From contig NZ_CP049616.1 in the NCBI RefSeq assembly GCF_011068285.1, forward strand, positions 1,964,501-2,028,500: 64,000 bases of DNA. The letters run 5' to 3'. Within the stretch, counting starts at the first letter, position 1. Each line of letters opens with the position of its first letter. The notes under the pieces were generated by a model. The model worked only from the letters and a program-made list of their open reading frames with translations. It was not told where the DNA came from and searched no databases. The position numbers and the translations under genes were made by a program. Origin of the DNA: Flagellimonas oceani (GTDB lineage Bacteria > Bacteroidota > Bacteroidia > Flavobacteriales > Flavobacteriaceae). Of this stretch, positions 7,947 to 16,650 are shown piece by piece.

Positions 7947-9440
7947 ATGAAAAAGTATTATTTCCTGTTTTTAGGATTGTCCTTGTTGCTGGCATCCTGT
8001 AGCAATGACGACAATGGCATTGAACCCGGTCCAAACCCTAACCCAGACCCAACAGCAGATGTGGCTGCCCAAAATTTTATGTGGAGGGCCATGAACCTGT
8101 GGTATTTTTGGCAAGCTGATGTACCTGACCTTGCTGATGACAGGTTCACCACCAATGCCGAATACACCGCATTTTTAGAATCTTATCCCGATCCGGAAAA
8201 TTTTTATTACAGTATTTGTAACAACCATAGGGAAATAGTGGGTTCAAATGCCGCTATTGACCGTTTCAGCTCTGAGAATGATAACTATAAAGATTTAGTG
8301 AACAGTCTTTCGGGCATATCCCAAAGTAATGGCTTGGAGTTTGGATTGGGCACAATTGGGGACACCAACGATGTTTTTGGGTTTGTACAATACGTTTGGC
8401 CCGATTCCGATGCTGCTACCAAGGATATATCCAGAGGAGAATTTTTCACAAGAGTGGATGGCGTGCAGCTCACCGTAAGCAATTATATTGAACTGTTATA
8501 TGGCGATAATAGCACTTACACACTTGGAATGGCTACCGTATCAAACAATACCATTTCCGATAGTGCAAAAGAGGTAACCCTGACCAAAGTAGAAAACCAA
8601 GTGGAAGACCCTATTTTGATCGCAGAAACCCTGGACGTAAACGGCACTAAGGTTGCCTATTTGATGTACAACCGTTTTTTGAGCAGTTTTAATGAAGATT
8701 TGAATGATGCTTTTGCAAAATTTAAGGCCGAGGGTGCTACAGAATTGGTTTTGGATGTCCGCTACAATCCGGGCGGAAGTGTAAACACCTCTCGCCTCTT
8801 GGCAAGCATGATTTATGGTGCCAATACCAGCGATGTTTACATTAAACAACGATGGAACGATAAGATTCAAGCTGAGTTTTCCGAAGAAGATCTTACGGAT
8901 TATTTTGCAAATACTACTGGAGAATCAGCTATCAATTCACTTAATTTGAACAGAGTATTTGTGCTCGCAACAAATGGTTCCGCTTCCGCAAGCGAGCTTG
9001 TTATGAACGGTCTTGCCCCGTACATGGATGTTATTCATATTGGGGAAGTTACCAGTGGAAAAAATGAATTTTCAATTACTTTGGTCGACGACCCTGGCAA
9101 TTCCTTTATCTATAACAGTGATCGAGAAGGCAATATCAATTCACAAAATAGCTGGGGATTGCAGCCTTTAGTGGGCAGAAACGAAAATGCGGATGGATTT
9201 TCCGATTATACCAGCGGTCTGGTTCCAGATATTGCCCTAAGCGAAGATTTGACCAACCTTGGTGTTTTGGGGGATGTAAACGAACCTCTCTTGGCCCGCG
9301 CCCTTCAAGAAATAACCGGGGTTTCCGCAAAAACGGACTTTACCGTGAAAATGCCCGCAGCATATTTTGATAGTTCACGACTGCACACTCCGGTCAAAGA
9401 CAATATGTATCTGGAAAACCCATTACAATTGAACAAGTAA
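7947..9440 (+). CDS. S41 family (tail-specific) serine peptidase, lipoprotein
   Basis: A 497-residue C-terminal-processing type protease. The lipoprotein signal ends LLASCSNDD (Cys18) and is followed by a Pro/Asn/Asp-rich linker. A PDZ-like segment lies around residues 115-200, and the S41 catalytic domain starts near VAYLMYNRF. The catalytic Ser is Ser347 in NGSASASE and the general base Lys372 in TSGKNEF; the 25-residue spacing equals that of E. coli Tsp. The conserved LDVRYNPGG block is present. It should act on periplasmic or outer-membrane proteins. It is a single-gene unit ended by the palindromic terminator at 9444-9467. Confidence 0.9.
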   Translation: MKKYYFLFLGLSLLLASCSNDDNGIEPGPNPNPDPTADVAAQNFMWRAMNLWYFWQADVPDLADDRFTTNAEYTAFLESYPDPENFYYSICNNHREIVGSNAAIDRFSSENDNYKDLVNSLSGISQSNGLEFGLGTIGDTNDVFGFVQYVWPDSDAATKDISRGEFFTRVDGVQLTVSNYIELLYGDNSTYTLGMATVSNNTISDSAKEVTLTKVENQVEDPILIAETLDVNGTKVAYLMYNRFLSSFNEDLNDAFAKFKAEGATELVLDVRYNPGGSVNTSRLLASMIYGANTSDVYIKQRWNDKIQAEFSEEDLTDYFANTTGESAINSLNLNRVFVLATNGSASASELVMNGLAPYMDVIHIGEVTSGKNEFSITLVDDPGNSFIYNSDREGNINSQNSWGLQPLVGRNENADGFSDYTSGLVPDIALSEDLTNLGVLGDVNEPLLARALQEITGVSAKTDFTVKMPAAYFDSSRLHTPVKDNMYLENPLQLNK

Positions 9441-9443
9441 TAA

Positions 9444-9467
9444 AAAAGCGGCCGATCGGCCGCTTTT
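9444..9467. terminator. bidirectional terminator between S41 peptidase and btuB-like gene
   Basis: A perfect palindrome, core GCGGCCGATCGGCCGC, flanked by A-run on the left and T-run on the right, so it can end both convergent transcripts. Confidence 0.82.
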
Positions 9468-9472
9468 CTTTT

Positions 9473-11335
9473 TTAAAGGTTTAGGTTGAGACCAACCCTA
9501 AAGTTTCGTCCTCGGGTAGTGAAGCCAAGCAATTCCCTATAATCTTCATTCAACAAGTTGTCCGCATTCACGAACACATTGAGTTTGTTCTTGATCAGCT
9601 CGTGCCTGATGGAAAAGTTCAACAAGGAAAATGGTTCCAAAGCGATATCCGAAAAGGTATTGAAATCGGTATCAAAACGTTCCCCGGTGTAGGCATAATC
9701 CAACGATGCATTGGTGCTTTCACAAAACTGATACCACAAAGAAACATTGGCCTTGTGTTTTGGAATACGGATGGCATTGTCCCCTTTCCGTTCCGTAAAG
9801 GTATAATTGGCGTTGACACTAAAATTACTCAAGGGCAACCACGTAGCCTCTACCTCTACCCCATTGGCATCGATTTCATCCGCCACATTGATGCTCATAA
9901 AATTGGCATCGTATCCAATGGCATTGGTTTCATTTCTATCAAAATAAACCGTGCTGATTCTGAACGTATGGTCCAGTTTAAATTCAATACCACCTTCAAT
10001 GGTCGAATTTTCTTCCGGCTCCAACTCGGGATTTCCGCCAAAAGCACCGAACAATTGCGTTAAATTAGGGGTAATGTACGATGTGGCATACGACCCCATC
10101 AATTTTATATATCCATTTTCCGTATCAAACACATAGGATGGGTTCACATTGTACACAAAATGATTTCCGTATTCGGAGTGAGTGTTCAATCGTGCACCGG
10201 CATTCAAGTTCAGGCCAAAGTCCGAAACATAGACCACATTCGCATAAGGGTCGACGATGGTAAAATCAACTTCATCAGCGAATATTGCTTCATCCTTTAT
10301 ATAGTTCACCCCTAAAACAGTGTGGAATTGCTCACCAAAAACATATTTGTTATAGACATCCAATACCCAATTGCTTCCCTCGGTAATGCTTTCACCAAAG
10401 GTATCGTTGGCCACAGACTCATAATCGGTAAACGCCGTGTTCAAGTGTATAGAACCTTTGCCATAGCTCAATTCGGAGGAAAGACCAACACGCTGCTGCT
10501 CGTTCTCGCCCAAATTTGGAGCTTCGGCCATCGAGGCATCGTATTCATTCTTAAACTTTGTTTGGTTTCCATAAACCTGAACTCCAAAACTTTCCGAAAA
10601 CTGACAGCCCAGCTTTACATTGGTGCTAAAGTGGGAAAAAATATCCTCTTCGTTTTCGGGAGTCACCGCTGCCGACAATCCACTTTTATATCTGTTGGAA
10701 AAATCGACCCCATAATTGAACTTGCCCAAAGTCCCGTTCACATTGGCGTAATTCTGAATACTTCCAAGATTGTAATTTTGGTCATCCGCCGTTTGATTGG
10801 TTCCTACACTCGTTTCAAAATTACCGGCAATCTTCTTTTGCGAGCTTTTTTTTGTAGTGATGTTGATCACCGCCGTAACCGCATTGGTACCGTACAAAGT
10901 ACTTGCCGCTCCTTTAATGATTTCTATGGATTCGATGGTGTTGGGCGAAAGCAAACGAAGGTCGTACTCGGCAGAAAATGTTGATGGGTCCTGCACACGG
11001 ACACCATCAATAATGATCAAGACCTGACGCCCACGACCACCACGGGCATACACCCCAAGCACGTCGCCGTCACGGCCGCGACTACCGGCAATCTCGATAC
11101 CACTTTTGGTATTGATGATTTCCGCAACCGTCCTGCCTTGGTTGCGCTGCATTTCCTCGGCAGTGATTTTGATTACTGTTTTTCCTGAGTTTTCTCTTTT
11201 CAATTCAAATTTTGAATCGCTTACGACAACCTCGTCCAGTTGCTGCACTTTAAGTGAATCTTGCGGTACATTTTGCGCAAAAATGCCCTTCCCCGCCAAT
11301 AGGGCGGTAATTAACCATAAATGATTTTTTTTCAT
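9473..11335 (-). CDS. btuB: TonB-dependent vitamin B12 outer-membrane receptor
   Basis: A 620-residue outer-membrane receptor: a signal peptide (about residues 1-20), a plug domain from about residue 30 to 160 (EVVVSDSKF, then LIIIDGVRVQDPS and GAASTLYGTNAVTAVINITTKK), and a 22-strand type barrel that ends with an aromatic-poor RVGLNLNL strand. Size and plug match BtuB. Specificity for cobalamin is assigned because a cobalamin riboswitch lies in its 5' leader and the btuFCD ABC genes are divergent next to it. Energy would come from TonB-ExbBD encoded elsewhere. No SusD partner follows, which argues against a glycan receptor. Confidence 0.9.
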   Translation of the reverse strand: MKKNHLWLITALLAGKGIFAQNVPQDSLKVQQLDEVVVSDSKFELKRENSGKTVIKITAEEMQRNQGRTVAEIINTKSGIEIAGSRGRDGDVLGVYARGGRGRQVLIIIDGVRVQDPSTFSAEYDLRLLSPNTIESIEIIKGAASTLYGTNAVTAVINITTKKSSQKKIAGNFETSVGTNQTADDQNYNLGSIQNYANVNGTLGKFNYGVDFSNRYKSGLSAAVTPENEEDIFSHFSTNVKLGCQFSESFGVQVYGNQTKFKNEYDASMAEAPNLGENEQQRVGLSSELSYGKGSIHLNTAFTDYESVANDTFGESITEGSNWVLDVYNKYVFGEQFHTVLGVNYIKDEAIFADEVDFTIVDPYANVVYVSDFGLNLNAGARLNTHSEYGNHFVYNVNPSYVFDTENGYIKLMGSYATSYITPNLTQLFGAFGGNPELEPEENSTIEGGIEFKLDHTFRISTVYFDRNETNAIGYDANFMSINVADEIDANGVEVEATWLPLSNFSVNANYTFTERKGDNAIRIPKHKANVSLWYQFCESTNASLDYAYTGERFDTDFNTFSDIALEPFSLLNFSIRHELIKNKLNVFVNADNLLNEDYRELLGFTTRGRNFRVGLNLNL

Positions 11336-11416
11336 TTCGTTTAATTGAATAAACGGGAGAATAGTATGATACCCATACGTAAACCTTTATCCCGAAAGTT
11401 TAACATTGTTTGTTTG

Positions 11417-11625
11417 AATCTGGCAGGTCTCCTGGCTTGTGTTTTGCCCCCTACCTTCCCACCCATTGGGCAGTGGCTTTGAAGAAGAGACAATCGCCTA
11501 CTACGTACTGATGCTCAAAAAACATCAGTGCCGATTCGGCACATACATTTACAGTTGCGGGAACAGCTCCGGTTTTGCACCGGATTCCCTTTTAATCCCA
11601 CGGAAACATCCGTGCGAACCAAAAT
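11417..11625 (-). ncRNA. cobalamin riboswitch
   Basis: Read on the minus strand the leader contains the hallmark cobalamin aptamer blocks: the 5' core with CCGGTGCAAAACCGG and CTGTTCCCGCAACTG (plus 11559-11590), a GCCACTG block with GGTGGGAAGG nearby (plus about 11450-11480), and the B12-box end AAGCCAGGAGACCTGCC (plus 11422-11438). It lies between its own -7 box and the btuB start, about 80 bp upstream of the ATG. Binding of adenosylcobalamin should shut off btuB expression. Confidence 0.93.
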
Positions 11626-11632
11626 TCGAGGC

Positions 11633-11640
11633 CAAAGCTA
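11633..11640 (-). promoter_or_regulatory. -7 box driving the riboswitch/btuB transcript
   Basis: On the minus strand TAGCTTTG fits TAnnTTTG and lies immediately upstream of the riboswitch, so transcription would start near 11627 and include the whole aptamer. Confidence 0.5.
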
Positions 11641-11681
11641 ATCAAACTGTTTAATCTTTTCCCGTAAAACTTAAATAATCT

Positions 11682-11689
11682 TACTTTTG
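11682..11689 (+). promoter_or_regulatory. -7 box of btuF, predicting a leaderless or near-leaderless mRNA
   Basis: TACTTTTG fits TAnnTTTG and ends only four bases before the btuF ATG (11694). Transcription would start at or next to the start codon. There is no room for a riboswitch on this side. Confidence 0.5.
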
Positions 11690-11693
11690 GTGT

Positions 11694-12845
11694 ATGGCAA
11701 CAAAACAAAGGTCAATTCTATTCCTGAGCTTCCTTTTGGTGGGTTTGATGGGATGCAAACATGCAGAAAAAAAGCAACCTGTTCAGAAAAATGACACAGT
11801 TTCGAACATTGCACATGCAACGGGTTTCACGGTGCAACATGAGGGTGACATTACGGTTATAGAAGTATCCAACGCGTGGCCGGGAGCGGACAATTATAAA
11901 TACGCCTTGGTGCCAAAAGAAAAACTGGCCGCCATGTCTTTTCCCAGAGATGCTTATGATGCCATCATTGGAACACCTGTAGAAAAAGTAGTGCTTACCT
12001 CCACAACCCATATTGAACCCATTAAACAATTGGGGGAACTCCCTACCGTGGTCGGATTCCCCAATACGGATTACATCTCCTCCCCAGAAGCTAGAAAACT
12101 CGTGAACAGCGGACAAATCCAAGATTTGGGGATGAACGATAAGCTCAATACGGAAATGGTGCTTGCCTTGAATCCACAACTGATTGTCGGGTTCAGCATC
12201 AATAATGAAAACAAGGCCTACGATATTATTGAAAAATCAGGAACGCCAGTAGTCTACAATGGCGACTGGGTGGAGCACACACCTTTGGGAAAAGCGGAAT
12301 GGATAAAATTCTTCGCTCCTTTCTTTCAAAAAGAAGCCTTGGGCGACAGTATTTTTGCATCGGTTGAATCATCATACAAAAAAGCCAAAGAGATTGCCCA
12401 AAAAGCAAAGACCAAACCAACGGTTTTAACCGGCGGATTGTACAAAGATGTCTGGTACGTGGCCGGTGGGAATAGTTGGATGGCCAAATTTTTGCAGGAT
12501 GCCAATGCCGATTATATTTGGTCCGATACTGATGAAACCGGAAGCATAGGACTCAGTTTGGAGTCGGTCCTGGAAAAAGCCCAAGATGCTGAATATTGGT
12601 TCAATCCATCAGCAGTGACCACTTACTCCGAATTGGCCGAGGCCAATACGCACCATCAACAGTTTGATGCATTTAAAACCAAACACGTCTATTCCAACGC
12701 CATTGACAAAGGTGAAACCGGAGGGCTTATTTTTTATGAGTTGGCCCCTCACCGCCCCGATGTGGTGTTGAGGGACCTCATCAAAATATTGCATCCGGAA
12801 TTATTGCCGGAACACGAACTGCAATTCATAAAACCATTGCCATAA
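11694..12845 (+). CDS. btuF: cobalamin ABC transporter substrate-binding lipoprotein
   Basis: A 383-residue periplasmic binding protein of the helical-backbone (BtuF/FepB-like) type. The lipoprotein signal ends LVGLMGCKH (Cys21). Family features are VVLTSTTHIEPIKQLGELPTVVG, a long helix, and LNPQLIVGFSINN. It would hand B12 from the receptor to the BtuC-BtuD translocator. It is the first gene of btuF-btuC-btuD, with zero intergenic bases to the permease. Iron-siderophore binding is the main alternative, but the adjacent B12 riboswitch favours cobalamin. Confidence 0.88.
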   Translation: MATKQRSILFLSFLLVGLMGCKHAEKKQPVQKNDTVSNIAHATGFTVQHEGDITVIEVSNAWPGADNYKYALVPKEKLAAMSFPRDAYDAIIGTPVEKVVLTSTTHIEPIKQLGELPTVVGFPNTDYISSPEARKLVNSGQIQDLGMNDKLNTEMVLALNPQLIVGFSINNENKAYDIIEKSGTPVVYNGDWVEHTPLGKAEWIKFFAPFFQKEALGDSIFASVESSYKKAKEIAQKAKTKPTVLTGGLYKDVWYVAGGNSWMAKFLQDANADYIWSDTDETGSIGLSLESVLEKAQDAEYWFNPSAVTTYSELAEANTHHQQFDAFKTKHVYSNAIDKGETGGLIFYELAPHRPDVVLRDLIKILHPELLPEHELQFIKPLP

Positions 12846-13877
12846 ATGCAGGGGCCGCGAACATATCGGTTCTCCTTTTTGCTAATGCTTTTGGCCTTGT
12901 TGTGCGCTTGGCTCCTAAATGTGAGTTCGGGGTCGGTGAACATCCCTTTCGCGGATATGTTGTCCACCCTGTTCGGAGAAAACCCGAAAATCACTTCGTG
13001 GGAATACATTATCTGGGATTATAGGATACCCAAGGCATTTACCTCTATTGTGGTCGGGGCCGGACTTTCCTTGAGCGGACTTTTAATGCAAACCCTGTTC
13101 AGGAACCCCTTGGCCGGCCCGTTTGTATTGGGAATCAGTTCGGGGGCCAGTTTGGGAGCCGCTTTACTTTTGATGGGTATCACTTTATTGACAGGATATG
13201 GCGCATTTACCTTTCTGGGCGATGTTTCCTTGGCCATTGCCGCAAGTATCGGTAGTTTTTTGGTCCTTTTGATTGTAATGATAGTTGCCCAAAGGGTGAA
13301 GGATACCATGGCGCTGTTGATCATAGGGCTGATGTTCGGGAGCATTACCTCGGCCATTGTTAGCGTTCTGGCCTATTTTTCCACAGCAGAAAACCTGCAA
13401 CGTTTCATTTTTTGGTCCTTCGGAAGTGTGGGCAATCTATCTGTGAACCAACTGCTTTTGTTGGGGGGCATTGTCGCACTAGGTGTTTTACTGAGTATTA
13501 TCTCCATAAAATCGTTGAACGCCTTTCTTTTGGGAGAAAACTACGCGCAAAGTCTTGGTGTTTCCTTGAAAAAATCCAGATTGACCGTCATTGTCGCGAC
13601 AGGATTATTGGCAGGTGGTATCACTGCATTTGCAGGTCCCATTGCGTTTGTGGGATTGGCCGTGCCGCATCTTACCCGTCAAATTTTCAATACGATGGAA
13701 CACAAAGTATTGATTCCTGCCGTAATGCTTTACGGCGCCATTTTAATGCTGCTGTGCGATACTTTGGCGCAATTGCCCAATTCCGCCAGCGTATTGCCCA
13801 TAAACGCCGTTACATCTTTAGTGGGGGCTCCTGTGGTCATCTGGCTCTTGGTTCGTAAACGTAAAATGATGTTTTGA
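12846..13877 (+). CDS. btuC: cobalamin ABC transporter permease, FecCD family
   Basis: A 343-residue inner-membrane permease with about ten hydrophobic helices. FecCD/BtuC hallmarks are visible: RIPKAFTSIVVGAGLSLSG near residue 60, RNPLAGPFVLGISSGASLGAAL, and GPIAFVGLAVPHLTR near residue 265 (the loop that contacts the ATPase). Start codon follows the btuF stop directly. The stop and the btuD start overlap by one base. Confidence 0.92.
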   Translation: MQGPRTYRFSFLLMLLALLCAWLLNVSSGSVNIPFADMLSTLFGENPKITSWEYIIWDYRIPKAFTSIVVGAGLSLSGLLMQTLFRNPLAGPFVLGISSGASLGAALLLMGITLLTGYGAFTFLGDVSLAIAASIGSFLVLLIVMIVAQRVKDTMALLIIGLMFGSITSAIVSVLAYFSTAENLQRFIFWSFGSVGNLSVNQLLLLGGIVALGVLLSIISIKSLNAFLLGENYAQSLGVSLKKSRLTVIVATGLLAGGITAFAGPIAFVGLAVPHLTRQIFNTMEHKVLIPAVMLYGAILMLLCDTLAQLPNSASVLPINAVTSLVGAPVVIWLLVRKRKMMF

Positions 13878-14656
13878 TGGAAAAAACGGAAAAAAACATA
13901 TTGTCAATTTCTGATTTATCCATCGGGTATGACTCCAAAACAGTCGCTGAGCGTATCAATTTTGATTTGGAAACTGGAATGCTATGCGGGGTTGTGGGCA
14001 TCAACGGCATCGGAAAATCAACTTTGTTGCGCACTTTGGGGGGATTTCAGCCTAAACTTGATGGAAACATTCGGTTGAAAGGCCAAAGTCTGGAAAAATA
14101 CACCTCCTCCGACCTTTCCAAGGAACTCAGCGTGGTATTGACGGAGCAGCCTGCTTCCAAAAACCTGACCGTACAGGAATTGATTGCCTTGGGGCGACAA
14201 CCCTACACCAATTGGTTGGGCACCTTGACGAAAGAAGACAAGCAACAGATCCAAACTAGTTTGAAAGCTTTTTTGTTGAGCGAACTTCGCAACAATAAGT
14301 GCCACGAGCTTAGTGATGGTCAGCTGCAACGGGTGCTGGTGGCACGGGCGATGGCACAGGACACTTCCTTGATTTTGTTGGATGAGCCCACCACGCATTT
14401 GGATTTGTACCACAAAGTGCAGATTTTCAAAATGCTTCAAGCATTGGCCCACGACAAACAGAAAACCATCCTGTTCACTACCCACGAAATCGAATTGGCC
14501 ATTCAGTTATGCGACCGCATATTGATTTTGGATGGAAAAGGCAATCCCTTCGGAGACCCTTGCCAACTTATCGAACAAAAACATTTTGACCGTTTGTTTC
14601 CTTCGGAAATGGTTCAGTTTGATGCTAAAACGGGTTCGTTTAAGATTTCAAAATAG
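13877..14656 (+). CDS. btuD: cobalamin ABC transporter ATP-binding protein
   Basis: A 259-residue ABC ATPase that powers import through BtuC. Walker A is GINGIGKST (residues 41-49), the signature motif is LSDGQ (145-149, Asp in place of the usual first Gly) and Walker B is LILLDE (165-170), followed by the H-loop in TTHEIEL. I placed the start at the ATG at 13877, which overlaps the btuC stop as TGATG; an upstream TTG is less likely. Fe-siderophore ATPases look the same, so the B12 assignment rests on the locus. Confidence 0.9.
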   Translation: MEKTEKNILSISDLSIGYDSKTVAERINFDLETGMLCGVVGINGIGKSTLLRTLGGFQPKLDGNIRLKGQSLEKYTSSDLSKELSVVLTEQPASKNLTVQELIALGRQPYTNWLGTLTKEDKQQIQTSLKAFLLSELRNNKCHELSDGQLQRVLVARAMAQDTSLILLDEPTTHLDLYHKVQIFKMLQALAHDKQKTILFTTHEIELAIQLCDRILILDGKGNPFGDPCQLIEQKHFDRLFPSEMVQFDAKTGSFKISK

Positions 14657-14701
14657 AGATTGCAGATAGTTATATCTAGAAAGTTCGTTTTAGCAAGAAC
14701 T

Positions 14702-14805
14702 GTAAATTCGAGTGAAATTCCAAGGGAATTTTGTATCGAGAATTAGTTTTTGGATTTGAAATTTTAGTTCTCGATACGTTTTTTCCAAAAAACACTCGAA
14801 CTGAC
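14702..14805. repeat. interspersed inverted-repeat element, copy 1
   Basis: A 104-bp intergenic element with near-identical 13-bp ends in inverted orientation (left arm ...TTCGAGTG, right arm CACTCGAACTGAC), an inner palindrome around AAATTCC/GGAATTT, and inner arms TATCGAGAA/TTCTCGATA. A second full copy is at 38553-38659 and a lone right arm at about 20090-20108. The ~22-bp centre differs between copies. Located between btuD and rmuC. Confidence 0.8.
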
Positions 14806-14854
14806 AAATTTCAACATTCATTTTGTGGATTTCTGCTTTCGCAGAATGACATAT

Positions 14855-14862
14855 TATCTTTG
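14855..14862 (+). promoter_or_regulatory. -7 box of rmuC
   Basis: TATCTTTG fits TAnnTTTG, 34 bp before the chosen rmuC ATG. It also argues against the longer frame that opens at 14825, which would start upstream of this promoter. Confidence 0.55.
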
Positions 14863-14896
14863 TAATCCGTTATCTTTATCCTTCAGAAATTTTTTA

Positions 14897-16210
14897 ATGG
14901 GCGAAGAACTTATCTATATTATCATAGGCTTCATCATCACATTGGCCGTTGGGCTATTTGCGGGGGTGTACATTCAAAAACTAAAAACCAAGTCCGCAGA
15001 AAGTGTTTGGCAGGACAGGGAAATCAAATCCAAGGAAACCGAAGCCTTATTGAAGGAAGAATTACGGGAGGTTCAGACCAAAAAGTCAGAACTGGAAATT
15101 GCTTTGGCCAGAGAAGAATCCAAATCGGACAATCTGGAAGAAAAACTGCTGGAACAAAAGCAAGAACTGGAAAAACTGCAGGAAAAATTCACCAAGGAGT
15201 TTGAAAATCTTGCCAACAAAATCTTGGACGAGAAAAGCGAGAAATTCACCAAAAGCAACAAGGAAAATATTGATAACATCCTTACCCCCCTCAATAAAAA
15301 AATAAAGGAGTTCGAGGAAAAAGTCGCAAAATCGCAGCAAGAAAATTTTGGGCTGCACGCCGCCTTAAAACAGCAACTGTTGGATTTGCGCAGTCAAAAC
15401 CTGAAAATAACACAAGAAGCCGAAAACCTGACCAAGGCCTTAAAAGGGGATTCGAAAATGCAGGGGAACTGGGGCGAGGTAATATTGACCCGTATTTTAG
15501 AGAAATCCGGACTGACCAAGGACCGAGAATATACGCTACAGGACAGTTTTAAGGACGAGGATGGTAAAAGATACCAGACCGATGTGCTGATCCACTTGCC
15601 CGATGGCAAAAAAATGATTGTGGACAGCAAAGTTTCCATTGTCCATTTTGAACGTTATGTATCGGAAGAAGATGAAAAACAACGGGAAATCCACCTAAAA
15701 CAGCATATAGACTCCATTAAAAGGCATGTGGACGAACTGAGCAAGAAAAGTTATCAGCTCCTGATAGATGAAAGCCCGGATACCGTTTTTATGTTCATAC
15801 CCACAGAACCCGCATTTGCAATCGCTTCGGCGTTTGAGCCCAATCTGTATGAAGATGCCTTTGTAAAGGATGTCATCATTGTGACCCCATCAACGCTTTT
15901 GGCCGCATTAAAATTGGTGGACAACCTCTGGAAAAATGACAAACAGAAAAGGTACGCCATTGAAATCGCCACAGAGGCAGGTAAGCTGTACGATTCCTTC
16001 ACCAATTTAACCGACGAACTTTTGAAAGTTGGGAATCAAATAGGCACTGTTCAGAATTCGTACCAAAGTGCCATGAAAAAATTGACCGGTCGGGGCAACC
16101 TTATCAAACGTGTGGAGAATTTGAAATCTTTGGGAGCGAAGGCCAGCAAAAGTATCGACGACAAACTATTAAAACGTGCCCTTGATGACGACCAAGAAGA
16201 ACTTAACTAG
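14897..16210 (+). CDS. rmuC: RmuC family DNA recombination-limiting protein
   Basis: A 437-residue membrane-anchored protein: one N-terminal helix (about residues 3-25, LIYIIIGFIITLAVGLFAGVY), a long Lys/Glu-rich coiled coil (about 35-175), then the RmuC nuclease-like domain (about 180-410) with GNWGEVILTRILEKSGL, DVLIHLPDGKKMIVDSKVS and FMFIPTEPAF. RmuC limits inversions at short inverted repeats and is thought to be a PD-(D/E)XK nuclease; the D-V-L and VDSK residues fit that. The ATG at 14897 was chosen because it puts the anchor at the N-terminus and lies behind the -7 box. Confidence 0.92.
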   Translation: MGEELIYIIIGFIITLAVGLFAGVYIQKLKTKSAESVWQDREIKSKETEALLKEELREVQTKKSELEIALAREESKSDNLEEKLLEQKQELEKLQEKFTKEFENLANKILDEKSEKFTKSNKENIDNILTPLNKKIKEFEEKVAKSQQENFGLHAALKQQLLDLRSQNLKITQEAENLTKALKGDSKMQGNWGEVILTRILEKSGLTKDREYTLQDSFKDEDGKRYQTDVLIHLPDGKKMIVDSKVSIVHFERYVSEEDEKQREIHLKQHIDSIKRHVDELSKKSYQLLIDESPDTVFMFIPTEPAFAIASAFEPNLYEDAFVKDVIIVTPSTLLAALKLVDNLWKNDKQKRYAIEIATEAGKLYDSFTNLTDELLKVGNQIGTVQNSYQSAMKKLTGRGNLIKRVENLKSLGAKASKSIDDKLLKRALDDDQEELN

Positions 16211-16222
16211 TCCATCCATATT

Positions 16223-16588
16223 ATGAAAAAATTCCTGATCATTTTTATTGCAGCCGTAGTTATTGGCATTGTGGGGTATTTTACCTTTATCTATTACGTG
16301 CCCTACAGCGAGGGGTATCGTTCGGGAGAGCTCATTAAATTCAGTAGAAAAGGTGTTTTGGTAAAGACCTGGGAAGGACAGATCAGTCAGGGATTATCTG
16401 GCACCAATGTGTTTTCGTTCTCCGTGGAAGATGGTGAAAAGGAAATCATTGAAAAAATGAAGGAGTTCCAAGGTCAATACATCAAGGTGACCTACAAAGA
16501 ACGCTACGCCACTTTTTTTTGGTTGGGCGACACCAAATATTTTATCAAAGAAGTGAAATCTGAAAAATCACCGATTTTTAGAAATTAA
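16223..16588 (+). CDS. conserved membrane-anchored protein, function unknown
   Basis: 121 residues with one N-terminal membrane helix (about 4-27, FLIIFIAAVVIGIVGYFTFIYYV) and a small soluble domain with SGELIKFSRKGVLVKTWEGQ. This family is conserved in flavobacteria and is often mis-annotated as 6-phosphogluconate dehydrogenase; it has no dinucleotide-binding motif and cannot be that enzyme. It starts 12 bp after rmuC and probably shares its transcript. Confidence 0.72.
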   Translation: MKKFLIIFIAAVVIGIVGYFTFIYYVPYSEGYRSGELIKFSRKGVLVKTWEGQISQGLSGTNVFSFSVEDGEKEIIEKMKEFQGQYIKVTYKERYATFFWLGDTKYFIKEVKSEKSPIFRN

Positions 16589-16603
16589 AAGACACACCCC
16601 TAA

Positions 16604-16650
16604 CCCCTCTTTCTAGAGGGGATAAACATCTTCCCTCCTAGGAAGGAGGG
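16604..16650. repeat. two adjacent palindromes between convergent genes
   Basis: Palindrome 1 (16604-16621) has 7-bp arms CCCCTCT/AGAGGGG; palindrome 2 (16633-16650) has 7-bp arms CCCTCCT/AGGAGGG with the loop AGGA-like centre. They lie where the 16223 gene and the DUF559 gene converge. The stop codon of the DUF559 gene falls inside palindrome 2. They may act as terminators, or be REP-like repeats that travel with the DUF559 gene. Confidence 0.6.

Noticed and set aside
10322..10984. 220-codon frame opposite btuB
   Set aside because: Antisense shadow of a clearly real receptor gene.
16223..16588. Annotation of this gene as 6-phosphogluconate dehydrogenase
   Set aside because: No dinucleotide-binding loop and only 121 residues; the genuine gnd is at 21859.
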